From NCBI GenBank assembly GCA_001695595.3, contig MBPM02000004.1:124001-188000 (forward strand): a DNA stretch of 64,000 bases. Direction: 5' to 3'. Shown here in pieces: positions 20,682-32,848 of this stretch. The number at the start of each line of letters is the position of its first letter. Position 1 is the stretch's first letter. The DNA is from Plasmopara viticola. Lineage: Eukaryota; Oomycota; Peronosporomycetes; Peronosporales; Peronosporaceae. Made by a program: the position numbers and the translations under genes. The notes beneath the pieces were generated by a model, which saw only the letters and a program-made list of their open reading frames with translations, did no database searches and was not told the DNA's origin.

Positions 20682-21491
20682 CTATCGTGCTCGACTTATA
20701 CCTCCAAAACTCTTTCCTTCCCTTTTCTCTCTTTCCTCGTGCCACTCTGAATCATTTTCGCGTCTAGGCCGCGTGATCGATGGCTCCAATCGGCCTCTCC
20801 ATCCCGTTGTACTTGGCTGCGATGCTTCAACCTCCTTTGCCTGCATACCTTCTGCTTCCTCCTTTTGCCTTTGCTCTAATCGCCTCTTTTGCACCTGCTC
20901 AAACACCTGTTGCTGTTTTTTCTCAATCTTCTTGATCTTTTTGGCAGCCTTTTTCGTCTTTTTCGCTTCTCTTTTTCGCTTCTTTCTCTCCTTGGAGGTC
21001 TCCTCCGGGGCCGCAAAGACATTCACTCCCCTGTGCAAGTCATACGACGATGCCAACTCCTTTCCTTCGTAAGCGTGACCAGGCAAACCGCGCTGCTTTC
21101 TCTCTTTCTCGTCGTCCTCAGAGTCGCTGTCCTCCTGCAATTCCTTCGGCAGCTTGTACTTTAGCACGTGGTCCACACGCAGCACACGGTCCAGTAATTT
21201 AAAGCCATTCAGATTGTCCACGGCCAAGATCGTGCTGCGCTGGTCTTCAAACTTGACAAAGGAAAAGCCCTTGGACTTGCCCGTCTTGCCATCGCGTACC
21301 AGGTGGATATCCTCAATCTCGCCAAACTGGCTCAGGACGCACAGGACGTCACCCTCCGACAGCTCAAAGGGCAAGCCGCCAATGTAGATCCATGCAGACT
21401 CACTGTACTTTTGATGCCACGAGCCTGCAAGAGGCACATTAAGCTCTAACTCGCGCTCATTTAAACGCTGGATTTCCGCGACGACATTCAT
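20682..21491 (-). CDS. RBMX2: RBMX2/Ist3(Snu17)-like RNA-binding splicing factor
   Basis: A 269-residue single-exon protein. An RRM spans about residues 33-112: WIYIGGLPFELSEGDVLCVL contains RNP2, and KSKGFSFVKFEDQRSTILAV contains RNP1. The preceding SWHQKYSESAW and the following LRVDHVLKYK are typical of RBMX2 and yeast Ist3/Snu17. This family belongs to the RES complex (with Bud13 and Pml1), which associates with the activated spliceosome and pre-mRNA retention. The C-terminal half is a Lys/Arg/Glu-rich coiled tail. The start codon lies 78 bp from the start of the divergent 5'-nucleotidase gene, so the two share a very short promoter. Confidence 0.92.
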   Translation of the reverse strand: MNVVAEIQRLNERELELNVPLAGSWHQKYSESAWIYIGGLPFELSEGDVLCVLSQFGEIEDIHLVRDGKTGKSKGFSFVKFEDQRSTILAVDNLNGFKLLDRVLRVDHVLKYKLPKELQEDSDSEDDEKERKQRGLPGHAYEGKELASSYDLHRGVNVFAAPEETSKERKKRKREAKKTKKAAKKIKKIEKKQQQVFEQVQKRRLEQRQKEEAEGMQAKEVEASQPSTTGWRGRLEPSITRPRRENDSEWHEEREKREGKSFGGISRAR

Positions 21492-21528
21492 TCTCGATGT
21501 ATCAAAATATTAAAAATTAGAATTATAA

Positions 21529-21548
21529 TCACTTCATGAAATTTTGCG
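21529..21548 (+). promoter_or_regulatory. Possible oomycete INR/FPR core promoter
   Basis: TCACTTCATGAAATTTTGCG resembles the combined initiator and flanking promoter region of oomycetes (TCATT-like initiator followed by an A/T TTT block). It lies about 20 bp before the 5'-nucleotidase ATG, inside a 78 bp divergent promoter. Assignment is by eye. Confidence 0.4.
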
Positions 21549-21569
21549 TAGACTCTAAAGGTGTCGTTT

Positions 21570-23328
21570 ATGAGTATGGAATTAGAGTCAAAAGAGGAGA
21601 TGGTATCACAGAAGCTGCGTGGTGAGATAGAGGAAGATCATGCATTAAGCATCGATGGTCATGTGTATTATACAGGTGATGAGCTATTCCCTGCCACTTC
21701 GGTGGTGTCTGATTCGGCTCTGGGAACGCACACGACCACAACAAAAGTGGTGTTTCTAACAGTGAACGACGTTTACGAGCTACTTCCGGACACTAACCGC
21801 GTTGGTGGGCTCGCTGAACTTGCCACGATGCTAAAAGTCATTGAACGGAAGATTGCAAGTGATACGCACATCATCATAACGCTAAATGGCGATTTTATGT
21901 GGCGCTCGGAGCTGGATCGCAAGGACAAAGGGTGCGTTCAACATGAATGCAATTTTCATTGTCTCTAGACTAACTTCTCTTACTATCAGAGCTCTTATGG
22001 TGGAATTGTTGAACCTCATTGGCATCGAGTATGTGGTAGTGGGTAACCACGAGTTTGACTTTGGGGCGGAGCACTTGCGTGACTTGTTGGCTGGCGCCAA
22101 GTTCACCTGCTTTGGATCAAATGTCCGTTCTAGTAGCAATAAGGAATCGTTTTCAAGCCTTAAAGATACAGCAATTGTGCCCCTGCGCAATGAACTTCAG
22201 CTTGGCATGTTTGGGGTAGTGACGACGGTCATTGAGAAGGATCTGTTTGCTGGTCCTACTGTTGTCTTTGAAAATGAAGAACAACATGCGCGTAGGTGTG
22301 TTGAGTCTCTTCGCCGTCAAGGTGCAGATGTTATTGTAGCTCTCACACATCTCAAAGTGGCGGAAGATGTTCGGCTTGCAAAGCAAGTGCCTGATATTCA
22401 CCTCATTCTAGGTGGCCATGACCACTTTCCAGTGACATGTGCGGCTGGAGTTCACACACTTATTCACAAGTCGGGTATGGATGCACTTTGGCTTGGCGTG
22501 GTTGAGATGACTATCACCACACCAATAACATGGTCACATGATACGAAGCATGATACAAACGTTCGAGTGGAGTATCAATGGCAGATGTTGCTAAATCGTG
22601 GGTATCACGCCAATCCAGCTTGCTTGGCAATCATTACCAAGTACATGAACGATGTAGAGCAAGAAGAGCGGACACAAGGAAAACTCGAAGTGCTAGCAAT
22701 ATCCCGAACAGCTTTGGATGGACGGCGTGTCACGTGCCGCACACAAGAAAGCAATTTGTGTAATCTAGTCACTGATGCACTGCGCGAAGGACTTGGTGCG
22801 GATGTAGGCCTTGTGAATGCCGGGTACATTAAAGGTGACCTATTAAATAAACCTGGGCTTGCTATTACACGAAAATGGCTTGAAAAGTACTTGCCACTGG
22901 TAAAGCCTACTGTGGTCGTTGAGTTATCCTTGCAAGATCTGAAGGACGCTCTTACTTACTGGTTGCGTCGATACCCTGCTATGAGCTCATCCCATCCTCA
23001 CTTTTCCGGACTTCGTGTAACCTACGACGTCACTGAGATGGGGAGATCAACTATTGCATCAATCCGATTGTGTAGGGAGAAATATGAAGAAACGAGTAGC
23101 GGGATCGATGAGGAGCAAATGGAAACTTCAATGAGTCGCGTGATTACTGTCGGGATGCCTTTGGTTAGTAGCTTGGATGGTTGGCACTTCTTTGCTCGTG
23201 CTCGTCAATTGCGGTCAGGGCCAATAGTGCGATACCTTGTGGAAGAATTTGCCAGGCAGCGGTCTCAAGTCGACTATCCCGCAAAAGAAGGCCGATTGCT
23301 TGTCACTTACCACACGTCAGCGTTGTGA
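21570..23328 (+). CDS. 5'-nucleotidase/metallophosphatase family protein, two exons
   Basis: Exons 21570-21931 and 21990-23328 join across a 58 bp intron (donor GTGCGT, CTAAC branch site) to give 566 residues. The metallophosphatase domain shows the metal-binding motifs NDVYEL near residue 65, NGDF, GNHEFDFG near 139, THL and GGHDH near 261. The second half is the 5'-nucleotidase C-terminal substrate domain (CRTQESNLCNLVTDALRE; GLVNAGYIKGD). Members hydrolyse nucleoside monophosphates or cyclic nucleotides. Unlike CD73 or bacterial UshA there is no signal peptide or C-terminal anchor, so an intracellular enzyme is likely. NGDF is followed by MWRSEL rather than the more usual small-residue stretch. 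The start is the first ATG of two close together. Confidence 0.88.
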
Positions 23329-23350
23329 CTGTTTGATATAAAATCAGCAA

Positions 23351-24980
23351 TCATGTCGGCATTTTCTTCAGCCTATCCGCGAGCATCGCCACAAAACAAT
23401 GATTCTTGCCATGGGTAATCCGCAAGATGCGCTGAGCCTCTGCCAGATGCCCCAATGCCTTTGTCTTGCTTTTATCTGTTCCTGTCCCGAATTCTACCTG
23501 TTGGCTGTATAAGTCACCCAACGTAAACAAATGTAGACCTGTCATTGGATGGTTGGAATTGTAGACACGTCTGTAGAACTCAAGCATGTGCTCTCCGTAT
23601 CCAATGGCTTCCTCGACGCTTCCTCGTTCCATTTCAGAGCTAAAGAGCTTCGATAGCGTCTGCAGCCGCGCAATATTATCACGGTGAAGAAACGTACTCT
23701 GCCATTTTGCCAGCTTCTTTAGTGCACTAATACGTTGCTGCTGTTGTGTAACACGGTCCGTCTCGCTAGCAACATTGTTCGTGACATCGCTAACTTCTCG
23801 AAGAACCTGCTTCATCTCTTGTTGGCGCTGCTTTGTCCAATGCTCTTGTGGAACGCCATCGATATCGGCGTCAAGAAAAGCATCGAGGCTCTGTGAATCA
23901 TGAAGCTGCTGTGAGCAGCGTGGACACTGACAGGTAAAATGATACTTTTGTTGCAGCCGCTGGTGTCTCTCGCGGCGTGGCAGCGCGACATCGACTGCAA
24001 AAAGGTACGGGCGATGTAAGAAACTTTGACAAGCATTGTGCAACATCCACCATCAAATTAATGCAACTTACTGTAAGTCTGCGTGATTTCCTCGCCAGAC
24101 TCAATGGGCTTCATCGCCCGAAGTTCCATCTCAAGCGTCTTGGGAACAAATCTACAAGTATCCAGTGTCTCCATCTAACATCAAGAACTCCATTACAGCG
24201 TATTGCTGTGGCTCACGTACGTGACAGTGCAATTCGGATCACAACTGTGATTGATCATTGCTCCGAGCGGATAACAGCCGACGCCCACTTCCAGCAACAG
24301 CTCGTCGCAAACGGAAAAGTTGTTATTGCGAAAGCGGCTGAGCATGCGCACCATCGTATCCATCGAGATCGAATCTTTTCATTACAAAGACCTCTTTATG
24401 TCAGACTCAGCCACATTATACCCCTTTCCCCTTCTTACCATCCACCAATTTGATCTTTTGCGCCAGCGCCGCCAGCAAAAGGAATTCCTGGTCGTCCATA
24501 TCGTCCTCGTACCATACAAGGTGCGATGGCAGCAAGCCTTCGCTGTTTTGACGCCTTAAAATGCGCCCTAGGAGAAGCACATCTGCCACCTGGTCGCTCC
24601 GAAGTCCGAGTTGCGCCAACTGTGCCAAACTTCTACATTCCTTTCGATGGTCCGGCACCCAATCTACTTGTTGACACGCCTTGGAACCTGTGTACCCACC
24701 TTCAGTGATTGAAAGAGCAAAAACGATCTAGATAAATTGCTGACATACAGTAGAAAGCCGTGTGACAGCGACTGCAGCGGCTGAGCTGCCCACTCAAAGC
24801 GAAGCACTTGTGGCAATGCGATTCCCAGAGCTCAGGCAGTAGCACAACAGCACTTGCCGAAGCTCTGAAAGCCAGCATGCCTGCAGTAAGAGGAACCTTA
24901 GTCTCAATACGACGGCCACGATCCCCTGGTAGGTCTTTGGCGCTGAGTGCGCAGTCACTCACGACGCGCATCTTAGCCAT
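23351..24980 (-). CDS. SMYD-type SET and MYND domain lysine methyltransferase, five exons
   Basis: Exons 24749-24980, 24439-24687, 24221-24374, 24072-24151 and 23351-23994 join in phase to 452 residues. The introns are 61, 64, 69 and 77 bp. The MYND zinc finger begins at about residue 58 (CHKCFALSGQLSRCSRC; FYCSKACQQVDW is rebuilt across intron 1). The SET core shows GVGCYPLGAMINHSCDPNC near residue 200, then GEEITQTY, and the post-SET cysteines CQCPRC near 260. A helical C-terminal TPR-like part follows, as in SMYD proteins. These enzymes methylate histones or cytosolic proteins such as HSP90; the substrate here is unknown. The stop is only 22 bp from the stop of the convergent 5'-nucleotidase gene. 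Confidence 0.9.
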
Positions 24981-26447
24981 GATACGGCGTTTAGAAATAA
25001 ACTAATAATGTTGCTGGAAAGTTGCCCTTTGACAGAAATACTCATTGCCAGGTCAATACAAATAATTAGTACATTGAGTTACGGTAGATACAAAACTCAT
25101 AAGTCGGACGCAGAAAACAGAGCTCAAGTGGTGCTGAGTCGGACGCACTCGCATAGTGCTAAGTTCAGAGCGGGAGGAGGTTTGGAGTGACGCCAGTGCG
25201 ACAATTGTTTATTAAGCAACGTAGTGGTGCGTTGTAGAGACTGTCAAGTATCATTACCGCGGGAGCTGTGCTTTTCCATTTGCGCAAGAATACACATCAC
25301 GCTCAACTGATTTAACCTTCTTCTGATCTGACCCGAAGATCTTTCTCTACAGCACGACCAAGTGGTGTGTCTGTAAAGTCAAGACGAGTCGACTGAATTG
25401 CTTTTGTGAGACCGCAAAAGGGAATGCCGAAAAGAAGAGAGAATGTAACTGTGACAAGTTGAGTACATGTCGCGCATACGTCGAGTCGGGACAGCGATTT
25501 CCCGGGTTGCAAAAACGGAGTTGTTGACCAAGAGGTAAGAGTGTTGCATTGACGTTGGCAGCGTACGCAATTTATATTGCTTTTATTTTCTGTGCCCAGG
25601 GAACAGGCGTCTTACGTGGAATTTGAGCCTGGCACATGATATCGGTCGTCTTTTCCGCCTTATTTAAGTGCAGACATTTGTTGCCTATCAGGTTCAGCTA
25701 ATCCTCGGCACAAAAGAGAGATTACTCGCTGCGTGTCGACATCCATTGCACTCAGACTTGCGCATATAGAAAAGATGACGTGACTTTGGGTACACCTACC
25801 CAGATTGGGTGCACCACATGAAAATGTGCGCCACACAAAATGTTTCGTTCTTATTTGACAATTCTCTGGGTCAAGCCTCGTCCGCCCTCACAACAGGCGG
25901 TCGCGTACGCTGTCGGCCTGCGATCTGCAAAGCTAAAATCTCGCTGCAACCTGGAAAAATATTATCTGCACCGTGTAATATTCGTCTCCGACGTCTCCCG
26001 CGTCTCATCCTTTTGTTGGGCCGCCGTAAAAGTAAGGTACGAAATGCGTAATTTACTGAATGAGGCATTGCCGCCCCCGCCAACTTGAAATCCCCAGACC
26101 TCCTATGGCTCTATCTGCCTATAAAATTGGCTTTTTGAGCCTACGGTGGCTCTGCTGGCGAGTTTTGGCTTGTTCTAAAGCGTTTGGAACTGTCGAGTCA
26201 AAAGTAAATTACCATGTCAGTGGTAATTTATTTCTGACAAGCAGTGGGAAGCTTTAAGATACTGCTGTAGACTTGTATCTCATATATAAATTAAAGTAAT
26301 TGACTGACGCAATTTGGCTTGAATTTGGGTGCTTTAGAACCGAAGCTTCTTGGCAGGCGGAAGCCTCGCTGTTGAAGTCTGAAGCCAGGAATTGCTAGTA
26401 TAACTGTGACTTTCAAGAGCAGAATAGAAGCACCATTTGACCAGCTC
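24981..26447. other. Divergent intergenic region between SMYD and CBP/p300 genes
   Basis: About 1.5 kb between divergent start codons. Apart from a weak effector-like remnant on the minus strand (about 25312-25530, separate entry), I see no gene or named element. Confidence 0.4.
25312..25530 (-). pseudogene. Possible remnant of a secreted RXLR-type effector
   Basis: One minus-strand frame has a hydrophobic leader-like stretch (about 20 residues, rich in Leu, Val, Phe and Cys) followed by a polar segment and then DLRVRSEEG directly before a stop. This recalls the RXLR...EER arrangement of oomycete secreted effectors, but the first Arg of RXLR is Lys-Asp here. The frame has no ATG of its own and no effector domain follows. 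A nearby ATG is in another frame. It may be a broken N-terminal relic or coincidence. Confidence 0.2.
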
Positions 26448-29400
26448 ATGTCCGTTCCTCAACAATCTATGCCTTCTATCCCTCAGTATGCTTCTAGAGC
26501 GTCAGTAGCTAATCATTCTGATTCCACTCCGCCTCTTCCTGCTGCCAACGTACGTCTGCCGTGCTCTAAGATATGTATACAATGCATTAATGGGCTAAGT
26601 TGGCTTATTATTGTGCGTATACAGACCATGAGCTCAGATACGTCAGCAGCATCCGCTTCACAAGCAGCACCTACTGCGAGTTTAAACCCCACGGCAATCG
26701 ATGCAAATAGTGTTGCTACATCGACTGCGTCCGCGACAAATTCTGGAAGTGGTTTGACCATCTCCGACAGTAATAATGGAGTAGCAGATTGGAGAGATAA
26801 AGAGGCTGACAGGAGCGCCAGACAGCAAATTGCACGAATCATGTACGTAATCAGCTTAAAAGAAGATTGTGCCTTTAGAAGTGAATGGGATTTAAAGGAC
26901 GGCGTTGGATGTTTGACAGCTTGACGTTGATCATGAAAAGTGCGAATCGACCAACTTCGACAAATTACAATCCGCGAGAGATTGCAAGGAGGCTAGAACA
27001 CACTCTTTACATGGGAGCACCTTCGAAGCAAGAGTATAGCGATGTGCAAACGTTGAAAGCTCGATTACAACAGGCACTGGACAATTCTCGGAGGAGGCAG
27101 ATGCAGCAACAGCAAGCAAGGCTCCAGCAACAGCAGCAGCAGCAGCAGCAGCTACAAGCGTCTGGAGCATCTTCAGATTCTGTTCAGCAGCAAGCTCAAG
27201 CCCAGCTAATGCAGCAGCGGCAACTAGCACTCCTGCAGCGACAACAACAGCAGCAAATGGCTGCAGTGCTGCATCATCAGAGAACGAACTTTCAAGCTGT
27301 TCCATATCCAGGAACATCGACTGGACTAAATCAGCAGCCTCCCATTAGCCAGCCGTTGCAGATGCCCGTAAATATGTCAGAAATCGACATGAAAACGCCG
27401 GAATCGATTGCTGCTGTGAGCACTGCTCCAGTCACGACAGGTTTATCTTCTACTATCGGAGGTGTTGGAGCAGGCAGCTCAATACTCGATGAGCTGGATC
27501 GTGAAGCTGATGAGATGGCACATGGTTTCGGCGATCAGCCGCTGTCGATGTCGGAAGTTGAGTATCAAGCTGTAGCAGCGCCAACAGGGACGGTAAATGC
27601 TGCCAGTGCTGCTAGCTTTGTAGCTTTGAAACCCGCTACAGCTTCGCCAACAATGGGTGGTAGTACTGGAACTGGACAGTATAACGCGATTCCGCTTAGC
27701 ATGCCTCCTGACATTGGGGTAAGCGCAGCTCCTCCTTCGACGTCTGGCGGGCTCATGCAGCCAAATTCCTCCATGTACCACGGAATGAATCTCACAGGAC
27801 CCCAGATCCAGCAGATTCACCAAATTCAGCAAATGCAGCAACTCCGACGAATGCAACAGCTCCAGCAGCTTCAACAACTTAACGGGAAAGTCAGTGCCGC
27901 CCAATTGCAGGCTGGTGTGGCAGTACCGACAACACCAACGTCTACAAACGAAAATGGGAATGGAAGTACTTCAGGGAATCACCCGATGAATGAACTTTCT
28001 TTTGCTCAGAAGAGGGAAGAACTGAAACGTCGTCTCATCCAGCTTAAACATGCGCGTACTTGTACGAATGGAGATTGTACGATTGACTATTGCAGCTGCA
28101 CGAAAGCGTTACTGGCACATGTGTCGCGATGTGCGAATGCTCAGTGTACAACACTTGGCTGCAAGTCCACTCGGCAGCTGTTATCGCATTTTCGTAAGTG
28201 CCGTAACTTGCAGTGTGATGTTTGTAGTGCAATTCGACCGCCGATGAACGAAAATGAACAGCAATTGGTGCTCCGACGGCAACAGGAGCGACTGTGTATG
28301 CTACGTCATGCCAGTACGTGTACTGCGGCGCAATGCATTCTGCCGTATTGCGCGGCCATGAAGTTGTTGTGGAAACATATTTGTGAATGCCATCAACGTC
28401 AATGCCGAACGGACCACTGCATTTCATCGCGCTACGTGCTTTCGCACTTTAAGCAATGCAACAAAATGATATGTGAAGTTTGCGGTCCTGTGCGCAAGGC
28501 TATCAAAGTGGTGGACTCTTGCCGAGGCAATCTAAGTCAGCTCCAGTTGGCAGCAAGTCAATGTCCAGACGGTGTCCGTGGCCTGATCAAAATAATGAAC
28601 ACGACTACTGCTTATGCACCAGTATCGGCACCCGCAGCGCAGGCAGTATCTGAGAATGAGCTGGACGCGACAAGTGTGAAGATTGAAGGAACGCCTGTAG
28701 TAAGTGCACCGGCAACAGCAGCGAGCACGATGAGTGCACCTGCTATGAAAGAGTCAAGCGTGTTAGATGAGATGAAGAAGAAGCCGTTGAAACTTCAGAC
28801 AGAGAAGGAGAAAAAGCTGCGAAGGAAAGAGCAGGCAAAAATTGCAAAGGCTCGAGCTCAGGCAAAAGCTGCGGCGACAGCAGCCGCTGCTCTAACAGGG
28901 CCACTGCCTCGAGTACTGACTGATTCTGGTACACTTCAACCTGTCTTGCACAATGGCCTTGTTGTCCGTGGCACCCAGGCCGAGCTGCATGGCGAGTATC
29001 ACGTTTTGCATCAAGACATTTCTTTTCTTGACTCGATGACAGAAGGTCAATTGGATGAACACATTCGCTCGCTTCGATTCAATTTTTGCGGCCACATTTC
29101 GATTACAGAACTTAAGAATAGACTGATGCCACTGCTTCAGAAGCTCATGGATAGCGAATATGGATGGACGTTTAACAATCCAGTCGATCCTGTGCAGTGG
29201 AACATTCCCGACTACTTTGATATCATCAAGTGTCCAATGGACCTCGGCACGATCAAGAAACGTCTGGAAAACGAGCACTACAACAGTGTCGAAGCGTTTG
29301 CGGGGGATGTACGACTGGTCTTTGAGAATTGCATTGCTTACAACAGCAGCACGAACAAATTTAACATTGCCGCGAAGCAGTTGCTTGCCTCATTCAACAG

Positions 29401-32400
29401 GTCGCTGGCAGCGTTCAAGAATCAGCTGGAAAAGCAACTGTTTAAGCGCTGCGAGCAGAGACGTGAAGAGATGTGCCAGTTGTGCGGTGGAGATTCATTT
29501 AAGTTCGCGCCGTGTATGCTCTTCTGCAGCGGTCCGTGTGCAGGTCGAATTCGACGACACACCCACTACTACAGTGATCCTCGGGGTGAGCATCATTGGT
29601 GCTCAAGTTGCTACAAGCAGATGAAGGATGGCCCGATCGATATGTCGCTATTGCCTCAGCTGTCAAGCGCGGCCACTGAAGTATCTCCATCTACTGGCGC
29701 TCTCCCATTTGACGGCGTGTTGAAAAAGGTATCGTTAGTAAAGCGAAAAAACAGCGAAGTGGCTGAAGAACCATGGGTCGAGTGCGACTCGTGCAAGTTG
29801 TGGTACCATCAAATTTGTGCGCTATTTAACGAGCGCAACCATGCCATTTCTGGAGAACAGGAGCCGTTTGTGTGTCCGATTTGTGTGAAGAAACAGCGTG
29901 CGGCTGGCGTGAAGCCGTCTTTAGACAATGGTCTAAAAGCGAAACGGCTTCCAATCACACGCATGGCAAAACTGATTGAAATACGAGTGTTGGAGGCGAT
30001 TGAAAAGGCAGGACAGGATGAAGCCGTGCGCATGGGTAGTATGGGCAATTCGGATAGTATTGGCTTTTCGAACGGTGTCAAGGAATCGGCGTCGGATACG
30101 CAGTATGGCATCACGATTCGCGAAGTGCTGAGTATTGATAAACAGGTGCAAGTGAAACCAAGGATGGGCAAATTACTAGCTTCGAAGTATCAACAGTCAA
30201 AGAAGTCGTTAAAACGACCGCGAGCAAACTCTGCTCCTGACGCAAAGCCTGCTGCGTCAAATTTATCCTTGCAGCTTACGTATCGCTCGCGGTGTATCTG
30301 TGTCTTTCAAGAATTGGACGGCGTTGACGTTCTCATCTTTACGCTGTACGTACAAGAATACGGTCCCGACGCTTTAGCGCCAAACGCTGGACGTGTCTAC
30401 GTCTCATATTTGGACTCAGTCAATTATTTTCAACCGAAAAAGCTACGTACTTTAATGCACCAACAGGTGATGCTTGGTTTCCTTGAGGATTGCAAGAACC
30501 GTGGCTTTCATACGTGTCATATCTGGTCCTGTCCACCCTTGAAAGGAGACGACTACATTTTTTTTTGTAAACCCGAAAATCAAAAGATTCCAAAGTCGGC
30601 ACGACTGCGTCAGTGGTACCAGAAACTGCTACAGCAGGCCAAACAAGACGGACTGGTTGCGAATATTTCAAATCTATATGCTGAATATTATCTGAAAAAG
30701 AAAGCAGCGCACGAGCTTCCGTACTTTGAAGGGGATTACTGGCCACGACTTGCAGAGGATCTGAGCAAGCAACTGAAAGAAAAAGACGGTAATCGAAGTA
30801 AAACCGGAGGAGCTACTGATGTGGATATTGGTAGTGCATCGGGTGGTAAGATGCCCAATAATCGATCAAAGACGCCCATGTCTCGCTCTCCTTCACCTGG
30901 CGACTCTAGCAATGAAAAAGGGGACGATACGGTTGGAGTCAAGACTACAATGTCAAAGAAAGGAGCGATGACGCCAAACGTCAAGTTCAAAAACAAACCC
31001 AGTAAGAATGTTTCTGCTACTGAACCCTCCGTGACACGAAGCACTTCATCAAAAGCACGTTCGAAAAAAGGAGAAAAGGCATCGCGGTCTGTGAGTAGCT
31101 CAAAGAACGTGATCAACAATGATCCCCTTATGCAGAAGCTTAAAGGTATCCTCGAGCCGCAAAAGGACGATTTTTTTGTCGTAGATCTGTACCCAAAGTG
31201 CCACAAGTGTGCGGTTCCCATTGTCCAAGAAGCATACTGGGAATTGAAGACCGTTCCTGCACCCGCTTCGGTGACGCGTTTGCTGGAAGCTGCGAAGAAG
31301 TCCCGGCTGTCGTCGTCAAGCTCGCGCACTATGCCTCCGCGCCACTATCATTACTATTACTGCAATAACTGCTACGCTGTGAACAAGTCGCAATTGTTGC
31401 ATCGTGTGGAGGTATCTGGCAACTGTGCGAAGCGTGTAAAGGAGGTGAGTGAGCGCATTGCACCATTGAACGAAAAGGCAGCTGCAGCGGAGCTTGCGGA
31501 ACTCGATCTACAAGAATTCAAGCTTGAGGTTGTTTTGACGTTTGTTGATCCGACTAAAGAGGAAGACGACGTGCAGACTAATCCTGAAGGCTTAAAGTCA
31601 GAAAAGCAAAATGTAAATGACGCGGCAACGATCAACAGCACTGGCACGGACACTGCCGTCAAAAGTGACGATGCGTCGTCTTTATCGACGCCGTCGCCGT
31701 CGTTAGTAAAGACGAATTCGCAGGAAGAGGCGACAAGTAATGGCAAGATAATCGAGCAGACAGATGACCAAGACGCAAAAGTCGCAAGTTCTGCACGAAA
31801 AAAGGTCAAGCGTGTGATTGGCGATGATCTCGACGATGTGATCATGCCTTGCGAGATTTTCGACACGCGCGAGGCCTTTTTGCTCTACTGTCAGAACAAT
31901 CACTGCCAATTTGACCAGATTCGACGCGCCAAGCACTCGTCAATGATGGTGCTGTATCATTTGTTCAACCAGGGTACGACGGGGTTTACGTTTAGCTGTT
32001 CAAACTGCAAGACAACGTTGCTAAGTGGCAATCGCTGGAATTGTTCGATTTGTCCCGTGTTTAATCTATGCGATGCCTGCCATACCAAGACGAAGCACGA
32101 GCATCAGCTTCATTTGTTCAAGGTTGTTTCAATACCAAGACCAGGAAATGAAGTGTCGAATGAGACGGTCAGTACCAAGGTCAAGGGCGTCGTTTCGAAG
32201 GCGAGAGGCGTAGCAGGACGTGCAATTAAACGTGAAGCGGGAAGCTCGAGTTTAAAGCGACCGAAACATGCCAAAGGAGCTGCACAAAAGACTGGAGGGT
32301 CGCGAAAGCGTAAATTGCCGCCCACGTCGCCGTCAGTTGCGGCACTTGAAGTGAAGCCCGAGGCACCAGCGCTTCCACTCGTGAATACCACCAGTACAGA

Positions 32401-32848
32401 GGCGTCTTCTGCCTCTGCAGGAGTAGCCGCCAATGGCAATCCAGCGGATGGAAAGAAGCGACGAATCCACAATATTGATCCTCAACTCTTGCTTCAGCTT
32501 GAACATGCGAGTAGCTGCACGGTGCCAAACTGCTCGTTTTTCAACTGCAACCGTATGCAAGCGATGCTCAAACACGGCGCGATTTGCGAGCAACGACTCG
32601 CTGGGCCGTGCGTCCTGTGCAAGCGTATTATCGGGCTCTTGTCGGCTCATGCTCGACAGTGTACGAAAGAGTATGGCATTTGTAAGGTGCCTCGGTGTGC
32701 GGACATTCGTCGTCATTTCCTTGCACAAGTGCAAGCGCGGCAGCAACAAGCACGTCAGCTTCAGCAAGGAGGCAATGCTGGTGGTGGGACAGAGGAACTT
32801 GCTACTCCAAGTGCAAGTCCGGACGGGAGTGAGACAAAGGATAGATGA
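26448..32848 (+). CDS. CBP/p300-type histone acetyltransferase (KAT3), three exons
   Basis: Exons 26448-26549, 26625-26842 and 26920-32848 give 2,082 residues in phase (introns 75 and 77 bp, both GTACGT). In order: a KIX-like region near 95-165 (DWRDKEADRSARQQIARI onward); Q-rich tracts near 167-420; two tandem TAZ-type fingers near 478-550 and 565-635; a bromodomain near 847-940 (VQWNIPDYFDIIKCPMDLGT); a C/H-rich PHD/RING region; the KAT11 catalytic domain near 1220-1400 (DGVDVLIFTLYVQEYG, YLDSVNYF, IWSCPPLKGDDYIFFCKP); a ZZ finger near 1790-1845; and a C-terminal TAZ finger near 1960-2045. It acetylates histones and serves as a nuclear co-activator. Catalytic landmarks are intact. The start is the first ATG after an in-frame GTG; it precedes a short proline/serine segment. 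Confidence 0.95.
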
